From NCBI RefSeq assembly GCF_029784135.1, contig NC_073744.1, positions 107,438,266 through 107,502,265 of the forward strand: 64,000 nt of DNA. The letters run 5' to 3'. The notes below the pieces were generated by a model, which worked only from the letters and a program-made list of their open reading frames with translations, had not been told where the DNA came from and made no database searches. Source of the stretch: Toxorhynchites rutilus septentrionalis. Lineage: Eukaryota > Arthropoda > Insecta > Diptera > Culicidae. Positions 63,984-64,000 of this stretch are shown here, one piece after another. How positions within the stretch are numbered: the stretch's first letter is position 1; each line of letters opens with the position of its first letter. The position numbers were made by a program, and so were the translations under genes.

Positions 63984-64000
63984 CAGGAAGTGGGTTATAT
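63984..64000 (-). repeat. R5: start of another R-family copy, inverted
   Basis: CAGGAAGTGGGTTATAT is the complement of the R tail (...ATATAACCCACTTCCTG) and is preceded by AAAAA, as at the other copies. It continues beyond the window. Confidence 0.7.

Overview
The window is eukaryotic and looks like insect heterochromatin or another repeat-dense region, most likely from a culicine (Aedes-like) mosquito. The basis for that is the mix of families: CR1-, Jockey- and I-superfamily LINEs, a BEL/Pao element, three Ty3/gypsy elements including an env-bearing errantivirus-type one, a tRNA-derived SINE, hAT and TA-flanked MITEs, and histone-gene remnants. I see no intact single-copy host gene. Nearly every base can be assigned to a transposable element, a repeat derived from one, or a histone pseudogene. 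Species assignment is inference.

Layout. (1) 1-18115: a CR1-like LINE (element C) lies on the minus strand. It is cut by an I-superfamily LINE (element A, 2634-15762, plus strand), which is itself cut by an env-bearing errantivirus-type LTR element (7826-15367). A 624-bp TIR element sits in ORF1 of C. Target-site duplications (TSDs) and restored reading frames support each level. (2) 18116-27035: a histone-containing repeat in minus orientation (R4) carries H2A pseudogenes and is interrupted by an I-superfamily LINE (element D, about 18970-25218). (3) 27040-28570: mariner, BEL/Pao and LINE fragments. (4) 28590-63705: a Jockey LINE (element E) is spread over about 35 kb by later insertions. 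These are a 3'-truncated LINE (B, 29597-33765) and a BEL/Pao element (G, minus strand, 33941 to about 63003). G was in turn invaded by a gypsy element with a SAP-like Gag (F, 37585-42318), by a histone H3-bearing repeat (R1, 44203-49434), and in its 5' LTR by a hAT element (49556-62755). The hAT holds two more R repeats (R2, R3) with 198-bp tandem arrays. R2 in turn holds a young gypsy element (H, 52508-57797) and a tRNA-SINE (59242-59520). The window ends at the start of another R copy.

How the parts relate. Coding capacity is all mobile-element type: nucleocapsid-like Gag/ORF1, endonuclease, reverse transcriptase, RNase H, protease, integrase, and one fusion-type envelope. The freshest insertions by LTR similarity are the errantivirus-type element (321-bp LTRs, about 3 differences by eye), H (2 substitutions plus one 9-bp indel) and F (205-bp LTRs, about 4 differences).

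The least conventional object is the R family. Its copies start with a near-palindromic GACGTAGGACTACGTC, end with CCACTTCCTG or a diverged form, and sit in runs of T. They carry a TATA/initiator promoter module, histone H3 or H2A pseudogenes with 3' stem-loops, or a 198-bp satellite in higher-order arrangement. All coordinates of nested boundaries are read by eye; percent identities were not computed by alignment.
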